From assembly GCA_036961445.1 (NCBI GenBank), contig JBALVO010000161.1:1-6823 (forward strand): DNA of 6,823 nucleotides, written 5' to 3'. The DNA is from JBALVO01 sp036961445. Lineage in GTDB: Bacteria > Pseudomonadota > Gammaproteobacteria > Pseudomonadales > Halieaceae. Both the position numbers and the translations under genes were made by a program. Of this stretch, positions 5,343-6,823 are shown piece after piece. The notes beneath the pieces are model-generated. The model saw only the letters and a list, made by a program, of their open reading frames with translations. It had not been told where the DNA came from and made no database searches. The stretch's first letter is position 1. Each line of letters starts with the position of its first letter.

Positions 5343-6788
5343 TCAATGCCGACTTGTGGTTGGTTCTCCCGCAGTTGCGGCGTCGCGTCCTTTTTGTTCA
5401 AGGAGTTGCAGGTACTCATCGAAGGCGGTACGAAAATAGCCGATCAGCTCCCAGCCGTCCGGTAACAGGTTCTTGTCGGCCAATATGCACAGATTGAACT
5501 TGCCGGCGTAGCTCCACACTGTGGTGTTGATGCCCAGTCCGTGGGCGACCATGCCCATGGAGATCCAGTTGTTGAGACGCAGAGCACCCATATAGAGAGT
5601 CTCTTTCGGTCCCGGCACGTTGGAGATCGTCGCGTTGCCCCAGACACCGAATTTCCCGTCTTTGCGTTTAACGATCCAATCAAGCAGGCGAATTGCCGCC
5701 GGAGGAGTGACCTCGAGGATGCTGGACAAGTCCATGCCCTCCGCCGCCAGGTGTTCCTTCATGACGTCGCCGGCATGCGCCGATGCCTTCAGGCGGGCAG
5801 CGGGATCCGCAATATGAACCGGCATGGCCAGATAGTCGGCGGATGTCATATTGCCAATCATGTCGTCTTCTTCCGGCGGCGGGCGCTTGGCAACGGGTAT
5901 CGCTGCTACCAGCGGGCCGGTGTCCGGGTCAAAACCCCTGGTCTGCATGAATTTTCGGTAGGCACCGGCAGAGGCCGCGACAAACAGGTCGTTGATGGTC
6001 ACCCCGAAGCCTTTACTCATCGCGCGTATGTCATCCAGGGGGAGGGTCTCGTACACAAAGGTCCTGCCGCGTCCCAGCATAATGTTGAAAGGGGAGTCGC
6101 GGGTATCCCTGAAAGTGCTGGGAGGCAGCTCATGACCGGACTGGCGATATTTCTCCTTGAGAGCGCGGGCATTTTTCATGCCCTGGCGGAGATGAGGATA
6201 GTTGTGAATCCAGGTACGTGGCAGATCGATCAGGGCCCGACCCAGCAGCTCCAGGCGGCCTGGCGTTTTTTCCGGTACCCAGTCGTTCACGGCCTCCGGC
6301 GCTGCGGTCTCGCGGCCCGCGGAATAAATCTCGTTCAGCAGGCGGGCGGCGCCGGCACCGTCGGTGTAGGCATGGTGCAACAAGATCACCAGTGCGACCT
6401 CGTTGTTTTCCAGCCCCTCCACGACCCAGCAAAGCCATAGGGGCTTGCTCAAATCGAGTGGCCAGGCATATACCTGCGACACTAGCTCGCAGAACGCCTT
6501 GCGGTCACCCGGCGCAGGACAGGCTATTCTGCGGACATGGTAATCCAGGTCGAAATCCGGATCGTCAACCCATACCGGATGATGCAGACCAAAGGGTATC
6601 TTTAATGCCTTCCACCGGAACATGGGCAGCAGGTGCAGACGGCCGGCGATACTTCGGCGGAAGAGTGCGTAATCCCATCCTCCGGGTATTTCCGATGTAT
6701 CCAGAACAGAGATTTTCAGCGTGTGCATTACCGCGCCAGATCTTTCCTGGTGAAACAAAAAGGCGCTTACACCATCCATTCTTCGCAT
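5343..6788 (-). CDS. WS/DGAT-family O-acyltransferase (wax ester synthase/diacylglycerol acyltransferase)
   Basis: This 481-residue protein has the usual length and full architecture of the WS/DGAT family, which transfers acyl groups from acyl-CoA to long-chain alcohols (wax esters) or diacylglycerol (triacylglycerol) at the inner-membrane/lipid-droplet surface. The N-terminal half carries MDGVSAFLFHQE (4-15), the PLW motif (116-118) and the catalytic HHxxxDG as HHAYTDG (138-144, with His139 the expected general base and Asp143). The C-terminal half carries the ND motif (266-267), IGN (311-313), SNVPGP (389-394) and LGINTTVWSYAGKFNLCI (418-435). No key residue is missing, so an active enzyme is expected. 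The ATG at 6788 precedes the family-typical MRRMDG start; its ribosome-binding site is weak (AGAG about 10 bases upstream), and the next ATG, three codons in, is an alternative. It converges on the crotonase-LLM operon. Acceptor preference cannot be read from sequence, and related family members acylate other alcohols. Confidence 0.92.
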   Translation of the reverse strand: MRRMDGVSAFLFHQERSGAVMHTLKISVLDTSEIPGGWDYALFRRSIAGRLHLLPMFRWKALKIPFGLHHPVWVDDPDFDLDYHVRRIACPAPGDRKAFCELVSQVYAWPLDLSKPLWLCWVVEGLENNEVALVILLHHAYTDGAGAARLLNEIYSAGRETAAPEAVNDWVPEKTPGRLELLGRALIDLPRTWIHNYPHLRQGMKNARALKEKYRQSGHELPPSTFRDTRDSPFNIMLGRGRTFVYETLPLDDIRAMSKGFGVTINDLFVAASAGAYRKFMQTRGFDPDTGPLVAAIPVAKRPPPEEDDMIGNMTSADYLAMPVHIADPAARLKASAHAGDVMKEHLAAEGMDLSSILEVTPPAAIRLLDWIVKRKDGKFGVWGNATISNVPGPKETLYMGALRLNNWISMGMVAHGLGINTTVWSYAGKFNLCILADKNLLPDGWELIGYFRTAFDEYLQLLEQKGRDAATAGEPTTSRH

Positions 6789-6823
6789 GGCAATTGCTCT
6801 GTAACTTATCGCTGCGGTGGCGT

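Noticed and set aside
5541..6440. A 299-codon open frame on the plus strand, antisense to the WS/DGAT gene
   Set aside because: It lies wholly inside a gene with full family motifs on the other strand, and its translation shows no recognisable domain. Long antisense frames are common opposite GC-rich genes.

Overview
This window looks like ordinary chromosomal DNA from a Gram-negative bacterium, most likely a free-living (perhaps marine) gammaproteobacterium that oxidises lipids. That placement is inferred from an outer-membrane beta-barrel protein with a signal peptide, a DUF418 membrane protein, a Na+/solute symporter, a wax ester synthase-type acyltransferase, moderate-to-high GC and dense packing. 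No marker gene fixes the taxon. I see no rRNA, tRNA, CRISPR array, insertion sequence, integrase or phage gene.

Layout. (1) 1-620, plus: the 3' part of a DUF418 (YeiB-like) multi-pass membrane protein, cut by the window edge. (2) 718-3119, minus: a two-gene unit read right to left, an outer-membrane beta-barrel protein (2310-3119) followed 38 bp later by a sodium:solute symporter (718-2271). (3) 3120-3443: a 324-bp divergent control region with a good sigma70-type promoter and an inverted repeat facing the plus-strand genes. (4) 3444-5302, plus: a two-gene operon, a divergent crotonase (enoyl-CoA hydratase/isomerase superfamily) and, after 35 bp, a luciferase-like (LLM class, F420/flavin-dependent) oxidoreductase. 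(5) 5343-6788, minus: a WS/DGAT-family O-acyltransferase converging on that operon.

How they may work together (inference). The crotonase acts on an acyl-CoA, and the LLM protein probably carries out a redox step on a related intermediate. The acyltransferase would draw on acyl-CoA to make wax ester or triacylglycerol. The outer-membrane protein and symporter may form an uptake pair for an unknown solute. No substrate can be read from the sequence.

The most notable observation is the crotonase active site. Both glutamates of classical enoyl-CoA hydratase are absent (Gly111 and Gln131 in their place), while Asp139 occupies the position of the acidic residue used by other crotonase branches. 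The reaction is therefore probably not simple 2-enoyl-CoA hydration by the two-glutamate mechanism. I found no convincing wholly new system.
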